A stretch of DNA of 31,834 bases from NCBI GenBank assembly GCA_024684065.1, contig JAIKXO010000133.1, forward strand, positions 1-31,834. Direction: 5' to 3'. A program made the translations under genes and the position numbers. Shown here one piece after another: positions 1 through 7,296 of this stretch (its first letter is position 1; each line of letters opens with the position of its first letter). The notes under the pieces were generated by a model. The model did not search any database. It was given only the letters and a program-made list of their open reading frames with translations, and was not told where the DNA came from. This DNA is from Lachnospiraceae bacterium. GTDB lineage: Bacteria; Bacillota_A; Clostridia; Lachnospirales; Lachnospiraceae.

Positions 1-1
1 C

Positions 2-319
2 ATAGATATGTTGTTCTATAATATAACCCTGCACTGCTATGTTGTGATTGAGGTTAAGATCAGAGCCTTTGAGCCGGGGGATATGGGACAAATAGGTACA
101 TATGTAGCTGCTGTTGATGGAATTCTTCGGAAAGAGGGAGATGCACCAACAGTGGGGCTTCTTGTATGTAAAAACAAGGATAATGTTCTGGCACAATATG
201 CGGTAAATAGTTCTAATGCTCCGGTAGGGATATCAGAGTATGAATTGTCGGATCTTATGCCAGAGAATTTCAAAGGAACATTGCCATCCATTGAAGAAAT
301 TGAACGTGAGTTGAGATGA
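2..319 (+). CDS. YhcG/DUF1016-type PDDEXK nuclease domain protein, C-terminal part (5' end outside window)
   Basis: The reading frame is open to the window edge (ATA GAT before the first ATG at 8), so this is the end of a longer gene and not a 103-residue protein. The visible part reads IDMLFYN, then VVIEVKIRAFEPGDMGQI, VGLLVCKNKDN and ends LPSIEEIEREL, the typical C-terminal half of YhcG/DUF1016 proteins, which carry a PDDEXK-type nuclease fold. The E-x-K of VIEVK fits the catalytic strand of that fold. YhcG proteins often occur near restriction or mobile loci, but that context lies outside the window. The true start is not visible. Family assignment is fairly sure; cellular role is unknown. 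Confidence 0.82.
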   Translation: MDMLFYNITLHCYVVIEVKIRAFEPGDMGQIGTYVAAVDGILRKEGDAPTVGLLVCKNKDNVLAQYAVNSSNAPVGISEYELSDLMPENFKGTLPSIEEIERELR

Positions 320-330
320 AATCGTGATTT

Positions 331-373
331 GCCCGTGGTTATCTACTTATGTGGACAACTGCGGGCTTTTTTT
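331..373 (+). terminator. Rho-independent terminator after the YhcG-type gene
   Basis: GCCCG at 331-335 pairs with CGGGC at 361-365, extended by GTT/AAC after a two-base mismatch, and is followed by a run of Ts from 366. It starts 12 bases after the stop codon. The loop is long, so strength is uncertain. Confidence 0.6.
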
Positions 374-562
374 ATCGTGAATTGCTGTTTACTGCAAATA
401 AACTACCATTCACTACATAAGACTACAAAAAAGTAAATTATATGAAGTTGTCAAGGAGCAAAAAACACAGTATATGAGGGGTACCTTTTGACCCCTAAAT
501 CATTCTATTGTTGCGAATTAATTTGGCAAAAATCAACCATTATTTATGACAGAGCCTAAAAC
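374..562. other. Intergenic stretch with one short hairpin
   Basis: No coding potential is visible between the two terminators. The only structure seen is AGGGGT (477-482) and ACCCCT (491-496) around an 8-base loop ACCTTTTG. It has no T run on either side, so it is not an obvious terminator. Its TTTTGACCC core recurs in the repeat copy near 19818. Confidence 0.4.
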
Positions 563-592
563 AAAAAAGACCCGGCCACCCGGATCTTTTTT
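563..592 (-). terminator. Terminator of the YjfB-like gene
   Basis: Six As plus GA, one mismatch, CCGG, a four-base loop, CCGG, then TC and six Ts. The stem CCGG/CCGG is flanked by complementary A and T runs, so it could act in both directions. It lies 20 bases after the minus-strand stop codon at 612. Confidence 0.8.
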
Positions 593-611
593 CGCAATTC
601 ATTCTCCCGTC

Positions 612-809
612 TTAAACGTTCACATCGATATTTCCGCCTAATTCAGGAGTAACGGAATTTTCCATCATCTTGACCATGCCTTCCCCAATATCCTCAGCTG
701 TATCAAGCGACTTGGAAAGCATCGCTGTACCTATCTCATTTCCGATATTCCATTGGGACATTGACATTGACAATGCGGGGATATCAATACCGCCATAATT
801 CGTATCCAT
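612..809 (-). CDS. yjfB: YjfB-family putative motility protein
   Basis: A 65-residue protein. The segment DIPALSMSMSQWNIGNEIG, the helix SLDTAEDIGEGMVKMME and the C-terminal PELGGNIDVNV follow the pattern of the YjfB family, named putative motility proteins, whose exact function is not known. I start it at the ATG at 809, because AAAGGGAG lies 7 bases upstream. An in-frame ATG at 842 would add 11 residues but has no such site. No signal peptide or membrane segment is visible. A perfect sigma-D-type minus-10 octamer lies about 67 bases upstream, which fits co-expression with flagellar genes elsewhere in the genome. A terminator follows, so it is probably monocistronic. Confidence 0.82.
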   Translation of the reverse strand: MDTNYGGIDIPALSMSMSQWNIGNEIGTAMLSKSLDTAEDIGEGMVKMMENSVTPELGGNIDVNV

Positions 810-875
810 AGCATCACTCCCTTTCACAAGCTGCGTCAGCAATGTGTTTTAATGATATTCTACCTTTCGATAATT

Positions 876-883
876 ATATCGGC
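876..883 (-). promoter_or_regulatory. Sigma-D-like minus-10 element for the YjfB-like gene
   Basis: The minus strand reads GCCGATAT, an exact match to the minus-10 consensus of sigma-D/FliA motility promoters. The expected TAAA minus-35 fifteen bases upstream is poor (TTAT). The same bases run on into TATAAT (878-873), so a sigma-A minus-10 is also possible, but no good TTGACA-like box is seen at 17 bases. Confidence 0.55.
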
Positions 884-937
884 ACACAGCAGCAAAAAAT
901 AACTGCCTTAGCTTCATTATCATAAAATGGCCACAGG

Positions 938-1438
938 TCATTCAAAATATTTTGATACAAGCTCGTTTTCAATCTCGTCGGCCATTTCCGCCCTCTTCAT
1001 CGGGTGGAACATAAGGCACCCATCCTTCAGGCTTTTTTTATCCTCTCTTGAAAGATTCTTCTCTATAAGCCTGACCCGTTCCCTGTAGCGTAAAAAAGCA
1101 ATTATATAAATGCCGGCGCCGACAAGCAGAAGCGCGCAGATGACGACCCATACCACGGGAGCCTTTTTATTCTTCGCTCTTTCCGGAGCCATTGCCAGTG
1201 GGACCTCTTCATCCTCTAACACGACAAAGTCATAGTCCTCCACTTCTTCCGCGGCTTTGGCCTCGGCCTCCTTAGCTATCGCTTCGGCTCTGTCCTCTTC
1301 AATTATGTCCCTTGCCTTTTTCCCTTCCCGGGCATCAATGCTTTCAGGCGCGGCAAAAACAAAAACCGCCCCCACCACAGATAATGCGGCAAAGAACATT
1401 ACCATCCTTCTAAAAAGAAGCTTTCCCAAGTTTTTCAT
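938..1438 (-). CDS. Small membrane protein of unknown function
   Basis: A 166-residue protein I do not recognise. Residues 1-30 form a basic start and a hydrophobic stretch (about 12-29) that could be a signal peptide or anchor. Residues 38-70 are charged and Ala/Glu-rich, likely helical. A second membrane segment spans about 94-116. The tail 117-166 is basic then acidic, with R-Y-R-E-R and a C-terminal helix, presumably cytoplasmic. The start ATG at 1438 has AGGGGAA upstream and a good promoter at 1470-1498. It is divergent from the regulator at 1654, and the YjfB-like gene follows on the same strand but has its own promoter. Function unknown. Confidence 0.7.
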   Translation of the reverse strand: MKNLGKLLFRRMVMFFAALSVVGAVFVFAAPESIDAREGKKARDIIEEDRAEAIAKEAEAKAAEEVEDYDFVVLEDEEVPLAMAPERAKNKKAPVVWVVICALLLVGAGIYIIAFLRYRERVRLIEKNLSREDKKSLKDGCLMFHPMKRAEMADEIENELVSKYFE

Positions 1439-1469
1439 ATCATTCCCCTATAGCTAAATTACACGCTCC

Positions 1470-1498
1470 ATTATATAAGACTTTTCTCTAAAGGTAAA
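1470..1498 (-). promoter_or_regulatory. Sigma-A promoter for the membrane-protein gene
   Basis: On the minus strand TTTACC (1498-1493), a 17-base spacer and a perfect TATAAT (1475-1470), about 32 bases before the start codon at 1438. Confidence 0.65.
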
Positions 1499-1572
1499 TG
1501 GTCCAGTATCAGAATAATAATATTTTTATAATTAAAAAGTCAGGCAATGTCCGTAAAAAAAGGGTTTTAATT

Positions 1573-1601
1573 TTGTTACATTTGTATTACAATATTTTAA
1601 T
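1573..1601 (+). promoter_or_regulatory. Possible promoter of the CdaR/PucR-like regulator gene
   Basis: TTGTTA (1573-1578), a 17-base spacer and TTTAAT (1596-1601), about 52 bases before the chosen start. Both boxes are imperfect and the region is AT-rich, so this is tentative. Confidence 0.4.
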
Positions 1602-1653
1602 AATGCGTGTCGGTAAAGCCCGGGGGCGTTTCACGCATGGAGAAGGTAAAAAA

Positions 1654-2751
1654 ATGATATCAAACCAGATAATACAGTCAACGATCGCGGGGCTCAGGGA
1701 GATCACCAGGGTCGATCTGGCTGTTATTGATGTTGAAGGAAATATACTGGGCACTACGTTTAACGGGCTCGAATCCGGTCCGTTGATGACTGCGGTTTCC
1801 GATTTCATAAGATCGGAAGCCGAAAGCCAGGAAATCCAGGGGTGTCAATACTTTAAGGTTTTTGATGACCAGGTGCTTTCATATGTAGCTATAGCCAAAG
1901 GAAGCAATGAAGAGGCCTATACTGTCGGAAAGATAGCGGCCTTCCAGCTGAAAAATCTTCTGATAGCTTATAAAGAGCGGTTCGACAGGGATAATTTCAT
2001 CAAGAATCTTCTTCTGGATAACCTTCTTCTGGTAGATATATATAACAGATCGCAGCGCCTTCATATCCCCATGGATGAAAAGCGGGTGGTCATAATAGTC
2101 GAGAATCCGGGGAATAAGTTTGCGGGGCTCCTTGAAGAGATAAAAGAACTTTTCTCCGAAAGAAAAAACGATTTTGTCACCGCGGTGGATGAAAACCACG
2201 TTATCGTTGTCAGGGAAGTCAGCTCCGAAGAAGGTTATAAGGATATCAACGAAGCGGCGGCAAAGATTTATGATCTGACGAGCGGCAGATCAGGCGGGAC
2301 ATGCCATGTTGCTTACGGCACCATCGTGAGTGAAATAAGGGAAGTAAGCCGTTCCTACAAAGAGGCCAGGATGGCCATGGATGTGGGAAGGATTTTCTTC
2401 ATAGAAAGAAGTATTTTTGCCTACAGCGAACTTGGGATCGGAAGGCTTATCTATCAGCTGCCTATTCCTCTCTGTAAGATGTTCATCAAGGAGATTTTTG
2501 AGGGAAGATCTCCTGATGATTTCGATGAAGAGACTATAGTTACGATCAATAAGTTTTTCGAGAACAGTCTCAATGTTTCGGAAACCAGCAGGCAGCTTTA
2601 TATCCACAGAAACACCCTCGTATACAGGCTCGACAAGCTTGAGAAAGCAACCGGCCTTGATATAAGGGTCTTCGAGGATGCCATTACGCTCAAAATAGCG
2701 CTGATGGTCGTCAAGTACATGAGTTACATGGAGGATCCAAATTTTTCGTGA
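1654..2751 (+). CDS. CdaR/PucR-family transcriptional regulator
   Basis: A cytoplasmic DNA-binding regulator of 365 residues from the ATG at 1654, chosen because GGAGAAGG lies just upstream. The longer in-frame reading from 1498 adds a low-quality lysine-rich stretch without a ribosome site. The N-terminal part (QIIQSTIAGLREITRVDLAVIDVEGNILG) resembles the sugar-diacid recognition domain of CdaR proteins. The C-terminal 50-60 residues contain the PucR-type helix-turn-helix, with LNVSETSRQLYIHRNTLVYRL. Family members sense small acids or act with purine or sugar-acid genes, but no such genes lie beside it. The next genes are ftsE and ftsX, 162 bases downstream. A perfect inverted repeat covers its stop codon. 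Ligand and targets are unknown. Confidence 0.8.
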   Translation: MISNQIIQSTIAGLREITRVDLAVIDVEGNILGTTFNGLESGPLMTAVSDFIRSEAESQEIQGCQYFKVFDDQVLSYVAIAKGSNEEAYTVGKIAAFQLKNLLIAYKERFDRDNFIKNLLLDNLLLVDIYNRSQRLHIPMDEKRVVIIVENPGNKFAGLLEEIKELFSERKNDFVTAVDENHVIVVREVSSEEGYKDINEAAAKIYDLTSGRSGGTCHVAYGTIVSEIREVSRSYKEARMAMDVGRIFFIERSIFAYSELGIGRLIYQLPIPLCKMFIKEIFEGRSPDDFDEETIVTINKFFENSLNVSETSRQLYIHRNTLVYRLDKLEKATGLDIRVFEDAITLKIALMVVKYMSYMEDPNFS

Positions 2752-2768
2752 AACGAAAAATTTGGATC
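2734..2768 (+). repeat. Perfect 16-bp inverted repeat spanning a stop codon
   Basis: Bases 2734-2749 and 2753-2768 are exact reverse complements around GAA. The TGA stop of the regulator gene (2749-2751) sits at the stem end and loop. No T run follows, so it is an atypical terminator; an mRNA 3'-end stabiliser or protein site is equally possible. Confidence 0.75.
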
Positions 2769-2913
2769 AGTCGAACAAAGTCATCATGTTTTAGAGTTTC
2801 TTTAATGTTGATTGACTTTGTGAGACCCTTTCATGAGTGTGGTGGGGCAAAGCCCAAAAAGTCTTTTTGAAGGGTAACAGACTAACAGTTTTTTAAGGGG
2901 ATGAGGAGAGAAT
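2769..2913 (+). other. Leader region of ftsE with two inverted repeats
   Basis: ACAAAGTCA (2775-2783) pairs with TGACTTTGT (2813-2821), and GGGC (2845-2848) pairs with GCCC (2852-2855) followed by As. No clear sigma-A promoter is seen. GGAG precedes the ftsE start by about 9 bases. Confidence 0.45.
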
Positions 2914-3600
2914 ATGATCAGTTTGGAGTCAGTAAGCAAATCTTACTCCAGCGGTGTGCCTGCCCTTACCGATGTAAGCTTGAACATCGAAAAGGGCGAG
3001 TTTGTATTTATCGTTGGAGACAGCGGATCGGGAAAATCAACTTTAATCAAGCTTCTTCTTAGGGAGATCACTCCCACGTCAGGGAAGATCATAGTGAACG
3101 ACTATGATCTGTCTAAGATAAGCCACAGAAAGGTTGCGCGTTTCAGGCGGAACATCGGTGTCGTATTCCAGGATTTCCGTTTATTAAAGGACAGAAATGT
3201 ATACGAAAATGTTGCGTTTGCGCAGCGTGTTATCGAGGTGCCGACAAGACAGATCAAGCAGAACGTTCCCGCAATGCTCTCGCTTGTAGGCCTTGCCGGA
3301 AAATACAAGGCAAAGACCAGGCAGCTTTCGGGAGGAGAACAGCAGAGGGTGGCTTTGGCAAGAGCCCTCGTCAATAATCCTCCGATCCTTTTAGCTGACG
3401 AGCCTACAGGAAATCTGGATCCCAGAAATTCATGGGAGATCATGAAGCTTCTTGAAGAAATAAACAAACGGGGAACTACAGTGCTTGTGGTAACTCATAA
3501 CCGCGAGATAGTGAACGCCATGCGTAAAAGAGTTATTACGATAAAGAAGGGCGTCGTTATAAGCGACGAGGAGAAGGGTGAATATATAGATGAGGATTAG
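2914..3600 (+). CDS. ftsE: Cell-division ABC ATPase FtsE
   Basis: The 228-residue ATPase half of FtsEX, which sits on the inner face of the membrane and drives peptidoglycan hydrolase activation at division or elongation sites. Walker A is GDSGSGKST at 35-43, the signature is LSGGEQQ at 138-144, and Walker B with D-loop is [12 protein letters not shown] at 158-169. The switch histidine is in VVTHN. The F-Q-D-F-R-L-L segment after the Q-loop is typical of FtsE. Length is normal. The stop overlaps the start of ftsX by 11 bases, so the two are translationally coupled. The partner hydrolase is very likely the M23 protein encoded after ftsX. Confidence 0.97.
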   Translation: MISLESVSKSYSSGVPALTDVSLNIEKGEFVFIVGDSGSGKSTLIKLLLREITPTSGKIIVNDYDLSKISHRKVARFRRNIGVVFQDFRLLKDRNVYENVAFAQRVIEVPTRQIKQNVPAMLSLVGLAGKYKAKTRQLSGGEQQRVALARALVNNPPILLADEPTGNLDPRNSWEIMKLLEEINKRGTTVLVVTHNREIVNAMRKRVITIKKGVVISDEEKGEYIDED

Positions 3601-4489
3601 TACGTTAGTCTATACCTGTAAGCAGGGGTTCAAGAATATCTTCAGGAATAAGATGTTCTCGCTGGCTACCATAGCCACGATCGCCTCCTGCGTATTTCTG
3701 TTCGGAGTGTTCTATTCGCTTGTAGTCAACATACAGTCAAGCGTAAGGGCCGCCGAATCGAGCATAGCGGTGACGGTCTTCTTTGACGAGGATCTGGATC
3801 CTTCCCGGATCCAGGCTATCGGCGAGGAGATAAGCTTAAGGCCTGAAGTATCGAGTATGGTCTTTGTTTCTGCGGAAGAAGCCTGGGAATCTTTTAAATA
3901 CGACTATCTCGGGGAATATGCCGACGGCTATGAGGGTGATAATCCGCTTGAAGGCAGCGAGCATTTTGAGATTTACATGAACGACGTCGCTGATCAGAGC
4001 GCCCTCGTGTCCTATCTTGAAACGGTAGACGGAGTAAGGGATATCAACCGTTCCGACACGACGGCAAGCATCCTTTCGAATATAAATACCGTAATAAGCT
4101 ATGTTTCGCTTGCGATCATCGGAATACTGCTTGCGGTATCGCTCTTCCTTATAAGCAACACAGTTGCCATGGGTATTGCGGTAAGGCGTGAGGAGATCGC
4201 GATAATGAAGCTGATAGGGGCAAAGGATTTCGTGGTGCGCTCGCCCTTTGTCATAGAGGGTATGATCATAGGGCTTATAGGCGCCGCTCTTCCTTTGATA
4301 GCGATCTATTTCATCTATTCCAATCTGATCATCTATGTTAAACAGGAGTTTTCCATACTTGAGGATCTGATCAGGTTCATGTCCGTACAGGACATATTTG
4401 CAAAGCTTATCCCGATAGCGCTTATTCTGGGTGTAGGTCTCGGCTTTTTAGGAAGCATGCTGACCGTTCACAGGCATCTTAAAGTATAG
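3590..4489 (+). CDS. ftsX: Cell-division permease-like protein FtsX
   Basis: The 299-residue membrane partner of FtsE. It has a first membrane helix at about 20-45, a large outer loop of about 125 residues that in this family binds the coiled coil of a peptidoglycan hydrolase, and three further helices in the last 140 residues, in the usual FtsX/MacB topology. The segment around VRREEIAIMKLIGA is the conserved cytoplasmic loop that contacts FtsE. The start overlaps the ftsE stop. The next gene encodes a secreted coiled-coil M23 peptidase, which matches known FtsEX-hydrolase pairing (EnvC, CwlO, PcsB). Start choice is firm because of the overlap. Confidence 0.96.
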   Translation: MRISTLVYTCKQGFKNIFRNKMFSLATIATIASCVFLFGVFYSLVVNIQSSVRAAESSIAVTVFFDEDLDPSRIQAIGEEISLRPEVSSMVFVSAEEAWESFKYDYLGEYADGYEGDNPLEGSEHFEIYMNDVADQSALVSYLETVDGVRDINRSDTTASILSNINTVISYVSLAIIGILLAVSLFLISNTVAMGIAVRREEIAIMKLIGAKDFVVRSPFVIEGMIIGLIGAALPLIAIYFIYSNLIIYVKQEFSILEDLIRFMSVQDIFAKLIPIALILGVGLGFLGSMLTVHRHLKV

Positions 4490-4492
4490 GCT

Positions 4493-4527
4493 TATAGTAA
4501 ACGCGCTTATTTTGTGCGTTTACTATA
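4493..4527 (+). repeat. Perfect 12-bp inverted repeat after ftsX
   Basis: TATAGTAAACGC (4493-4504) and GCGTTTACTATA (4516-4527) are exact complements around an 11-base loop. The right arm runs into TATAAT (4526-4531), but no matching minus-35 is seen. It could be a weak terminator for ftsEX or an operator over a promoter for the M23 gene. Confidence 0.65.
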
Positions 4528-4534
4528 TAATGAT

Positions 4535-4641
4535 CAGGGCGTCAGAAGCACATGATAAAGTCAAACGGCTTATCAGGCAGGCCTGAACGCCGTTTGTACT
4601 TTTGACGCCTGTATCAAATGACGAGTTTACCGTAAACCTCG
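4535..4641 (+). promoter_or_regulatory. Nested stem-loop leader upstream of the M23 peptidase gene
   Basis: Three nested stems are visible. The outer is CAGG(G)CGTCA 4535-4544 with TGACGCCTG 4603-4611, the middle CAAACGGC 4562-4569 with GCCGTTTG 4589-4596, and the inner CAGGC 4574-4578 with GCCTG 4581-4585. A separate hairpin (CGAG-TTTAC / GTAAA-CTCG, 4622-4641) lies just before the ribosome site at 4650-4657. I do not recognise a known riboswitch. Confidence 0.6.
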
Positions 4642-4664
4642 ATATTACAAAAGGGGGTAATATT

Positions 4665-5891
4665 TTGAGGGGTATAAATACAAGATCAATCGCTGCCGCA
4701 ATGGCTGTGACTCTTGCTTTGGGGATGGCAGGGTCCAGAGCTTTACCAGTAAAGGCGACGTCGCTGACTAATGATCTTATCGAAAGCAGCGAAAAGGAAA
4801 AAAATGAGGCAGAGGCCAGCAAAAGCATTTTAAAAAGCGGCCTGACCAATGTCCAGTCGCTTATAGAAAGCCTTGAAAAGGAAAAAAACGACCTTCAGGG
4901 ATATATTACAGAGCTCGATTCGGATCTTTCCGTTATAAACGGAAAGATAGATGACCTTACAGAGCAGATAGGCATTAAAGAGCAGGAAATAGAAGAAAAA
5001 GGTAAAGAGCTCGTAGAAGCGGAAAGAGTTGAAAGTGAACAATACGAGCTTATGAAAAGGCGCGTAAAGTTCATGTATGAAAGAGGCGAGAAGAGCAGCC
5101 TTGAAATGCTTCTGACCTCCGATTCTTTTACCGATTTTCTGAATAAAGCCGAGTTCATAGGAAGGGTGACTGCTTACGACAGAAAGCTCTTAGACCGGTA
5201 TATCGAAGCAGCGCAGGCTGTCGCCGACAGAAAGGCAGAGCTGGAAGAGCAGAACAGGCAGCTGATAGAGACGCAGGACGATCTCAAAAACGAGCAGGAT
5301 GCCATGGAGACGCTCATCGCCCATAAGGAAGAGGAGATCCATAATTACGAGACGGATATAAACAACAAAGAGGCGGCCGTAAGGGAATACGAAGCAGAGA
5401 TCGCTGCCCAGGATCAGATAATCAAGGATCTGGAAGCCACGATCCTTGCCGAAAAGAAGAGGCTCTTAGAGCAGAATAAAAAAGCGATCGTCTATGACGG
5501 AGGAAAATTCGCCTGGCCGGCGCCTGATTACACAAGGATATCCGATGAATTCGGAATGAGGGTCCACCCTACTCTCGGCATAGAAAAGTTCCATAACGGC
5601 ATTGACATGGCGGCGCCCACGGGATCGAGGATACTGGCCGCCTATGACGGGGAGGTCATCGCAGCCTCATATTCTTCGACCATGGGCAATTATATCATGA
5701 TAGACCACGGCGACGGCCTCATATCGCTGTATATGCATGCCTCCGCCGTGTCAGTCTCGAAGGGACAGCTTGTCGTCAGAGGACAGCAGATCGGGAAGGT
5801 AGGGTCTACGGGAAGAAGCACCGGTCCCCATCTTCATTTCGGGGTCCGCAAGGACGGAAGCTACGTTAATCCGTGGAATTATCTGGGGTGA
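4665..5891 (+). CDS. Secreted coiled-coil M23 (LytM-type) peptidoglycan peptidase, likely FtsEX partner
   Basis: A murein hydrolase of 408 residues from a TTG start at 4665, chosen because AAGGGGGT lies 7 bases upstream and a signal peptide follows at once (hydrophobic core about 9-24, cleavage near VKA-T). Residues about 35-270 are a long charged coiled coil (EKEKNE, EEKGKELVEAE, KEEEIHNYE). The C-terminal 130 residues are an M23 domain with all expected zinc and catalytic residues: H310 and D314 (HNGID), H358 (YMH), H389 and H391 (HLH). Unlike E. coli EnvC, whose LytM domain is degenerate, this enzyme looks active. Position after ftsEX suggests that FtsX binds the coiled coil and controls cleavage. 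Confidence 0.93.
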   Translation: MRGINTRSIAAAMAVTLALGMAGSRALPVKATSLTNDLIESSEKEKNEAEASKSILKSGLTNVQSLIESLEKEKNDLQGYITELDSDLSVINGKIDDLTEQIGIKEQEIEEKGKELVEAERVESEQYELMKRRVKFMYERGEKSSLEMLLTSDSFTDFLNKAEFIGRVTAYDRKLLDRYIEAAQAVADRKAELEEQNRQLIETQDDLKNEQDAMETLIAHKEEEIHNYETDINNKEAAVREYEAEIAAQDQIIKDLEATILAEKKRLLEQNKKAIVYDGGKFAWPAPDYTRISDEFGMRVHPTLGIEKFHNGIDMAAPTGSRILAAYDGEVIAASYSSTMGNYIMIDHGDGLISLYMHASAVSVSKGQLVVRGQQIGKVGSTGRSTGPHLHFGVRKDGSYVNPWNYLG

Positions 5892-5950
5892 TCTGTCATT
5901 GCCGAAAATAATTTAAAGGAAAGACTTTTATAACGGGATAGATCTTATCG

Positions 5951-5981
5951 CCGAAAAGTTCCAGACTGCGGAACTTTTCGG
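5951..5981 (+). repeat. Perfect 12-bp hairpin between the M23 and S41 genes
   Basis: CCGAAAAGTTCC (5951-5962) and GGAACTTTTCGG (5970-5981) are exact complements around AGACTGC. The T-rich stretch after it (TTACACTGTTTT) is broken, so it may be a partial terminator or an RNA processing or stability element. Confidence 0.6.
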
Positions 5982-6013
5982 TTACACTGTTTTAGAAGGT
6001 CAGTAATTTCTGT

Positions 6014-7264
6014 ATGGAAGAAAGAGAACGTTTACTTGAAATATTACGTAGGGAAAAAAACCGCGGCAGAGTACAGGGTGCTTTTATAGGCATCGCTGTC
6101 TTTGTTGTATTACTTATAAGCGCGGTTGTATGGCTTGGGATAGGCGCCGGAGTGTTCCGTTACCTCACCACGGGCGCTGCTTTCAGAAAAAGCAACGTGA
6201 TTGGAACGAAGGAAGCGGATAAGCTTTCTGTCCTGAATGACATAATAGAAACCTACTATCTTGAGGAATATGACGAAAACGAACTCAAGGAAAACATGTA
6301 CAAGGGCTATGTCAGAGGCCTTGATGATCCCTATTCCCAGTATTTCACAAAGGATGAGTTTTCCGAGCTTGTGGAGGACAATAACGGTACCTTCGAAGGT
6401 ATCGGTGTTTATCTGAGCGTTAACCAGGAAAACCAGACCCTTGAGGTCATAAATCCGATCGAAGGCTCCCCCGCGGAAAAAGCGGGGATAATCTCCGGAG
6501 ATATCATTGTGGAGGTCGACGGAGAAGACGTGATCGGAATGGACAGCGATATAGTCATCAGCAAAATGCGGGGCGAAAAAGGGACAAAAGTAACTGTCGG
6601 CGTCGCAAGGGAAGGCGAAGAAGATATCCTGCGTTTTGATATAATCAGGGATGTGGTGGAAAGTGTAACCGTCACTTCTAAAATGATATCTGATGACATC
6701 GGTTATCTGTCTCTCAGCGAATTCGCCTCGGTTTCCTATGACCAGTTCAGGCTTCAGTTAAACGACCTGATGGAGCAGGACATGAAGGCTCTTATCTTTG
6801 ATCTGAGAAGCAATACCGGAGGTGATTTTGATATAGCGGTGAAGATCGCCGACAAATTCTGTCCTGAAGGACTGGTTGTCTATATAGAGGACAAAAACGG
6901 GGAAAAGGAAGAGTATTACTCCGATAAGGATATGCTCGGAATTCCGATGGTCGTACTCGTAAACGGATATTCGGCCTCCTCCTCCGAGATCGTGACCGGA
7001 GCAATAAAGGATTACGGGGTCGGTACTATCATGGGAACTACTACCTATGGAAAGGGAGTCGTACAGAGGGTGCTTCCTTTAGGCGACGGCAGCGGAATGA
7101 AGGTCACGATCGCAAAATATTATACCCCAAATGGCTACAATATCCATGGGGTGGGTATAGAACCTGACGTTACCGTGGAATGGGATTATGATCTGTATAA
7201 GGAAAAGGAGATCGATAATCAGCTTGAAGCCGCAGTCGAATATCTTGAGAAGGAGCTGAAATAA
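6014..7264 (+). CDS. S41 family C-terminal processing protease (CtpA/CtpB-like)
   Basis: A membrane-anchored serine protease of 416 residues that acts outside the membrane. A basic N-terminus is followed by one membrane helix at about 22-47. A PDZ domain at about 125-205 includes the GIGVYLS carboxylate-binding loop and SPAEKAGI. The protease core contains the expected Ser-Lys pair: S322 in NGYSASSSEI and K347 in TTYGKGVVQ, 25 residues apart as in CtpB. Such enzymes trim or degrade envelope proteins and often act on peptidoglycan hydrolases, so placement after the M23 gene suggests it processes or turns over that enzyme. That link is inference. The ribosome site (AGAAGG) is rather far from the ATG. 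Confidence 0.94.
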   Translation: MEERERLLEILRREKNRGRVQGAFIGIAVFVVLLISAVVWLGIGAGVFRYLTTGAAFRKSNVIGTKEADKLSVLNDIIETYYLEEYDENELKENMYKGYVRGLDDPYSQYFTKDEFSELVEDNNGTFEGIGVYLSVNQENQTLEVINPIEGSPAEKAGIISGDIIVEVDGEDVIGMDSDIVISKMRGEKGTKVTVGVAREGEEDILRFDIIRDVVESVTVTSKMISDDIGYLSLSEFASVSYDQFRLQLNDLMEQDMKALIFDLRSNTGGDFDIAVKIADKFCPEGLVVYIEDKNGEKEEYYSDKDMLGIPMVVLVNGYSASSSEIVTGAIKDYGVGTIMGTTTYGKGVVQRVLPLGDGSGMKVTIAKYYTPNGYNIHGVGIEPDVTVEWDYDLYKEKEIDNQLEAAVEYLEKELK

Positions 7265-7296
7265 GGCTTTAACCGATTATTTTGCATTAATGGGCC

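Noticed and set aside
1498..1653. Longer N-terminus for the CdaR/PucR-like regulator
   Set aside because: The added 52 residues do not resemble the family and overlap promoter-like DNA; the ATG at 1654 has a strong ribosome site.
4530..4586. Possible 18-codon leader peptide (ATG at 4530, TGA at 4584-4586) before the M23 gene
   Set aside because: No ribosome site precedes it, its ATG overlaps the TATAAT-like bases, and it lies in the stems that explain the sequence better.
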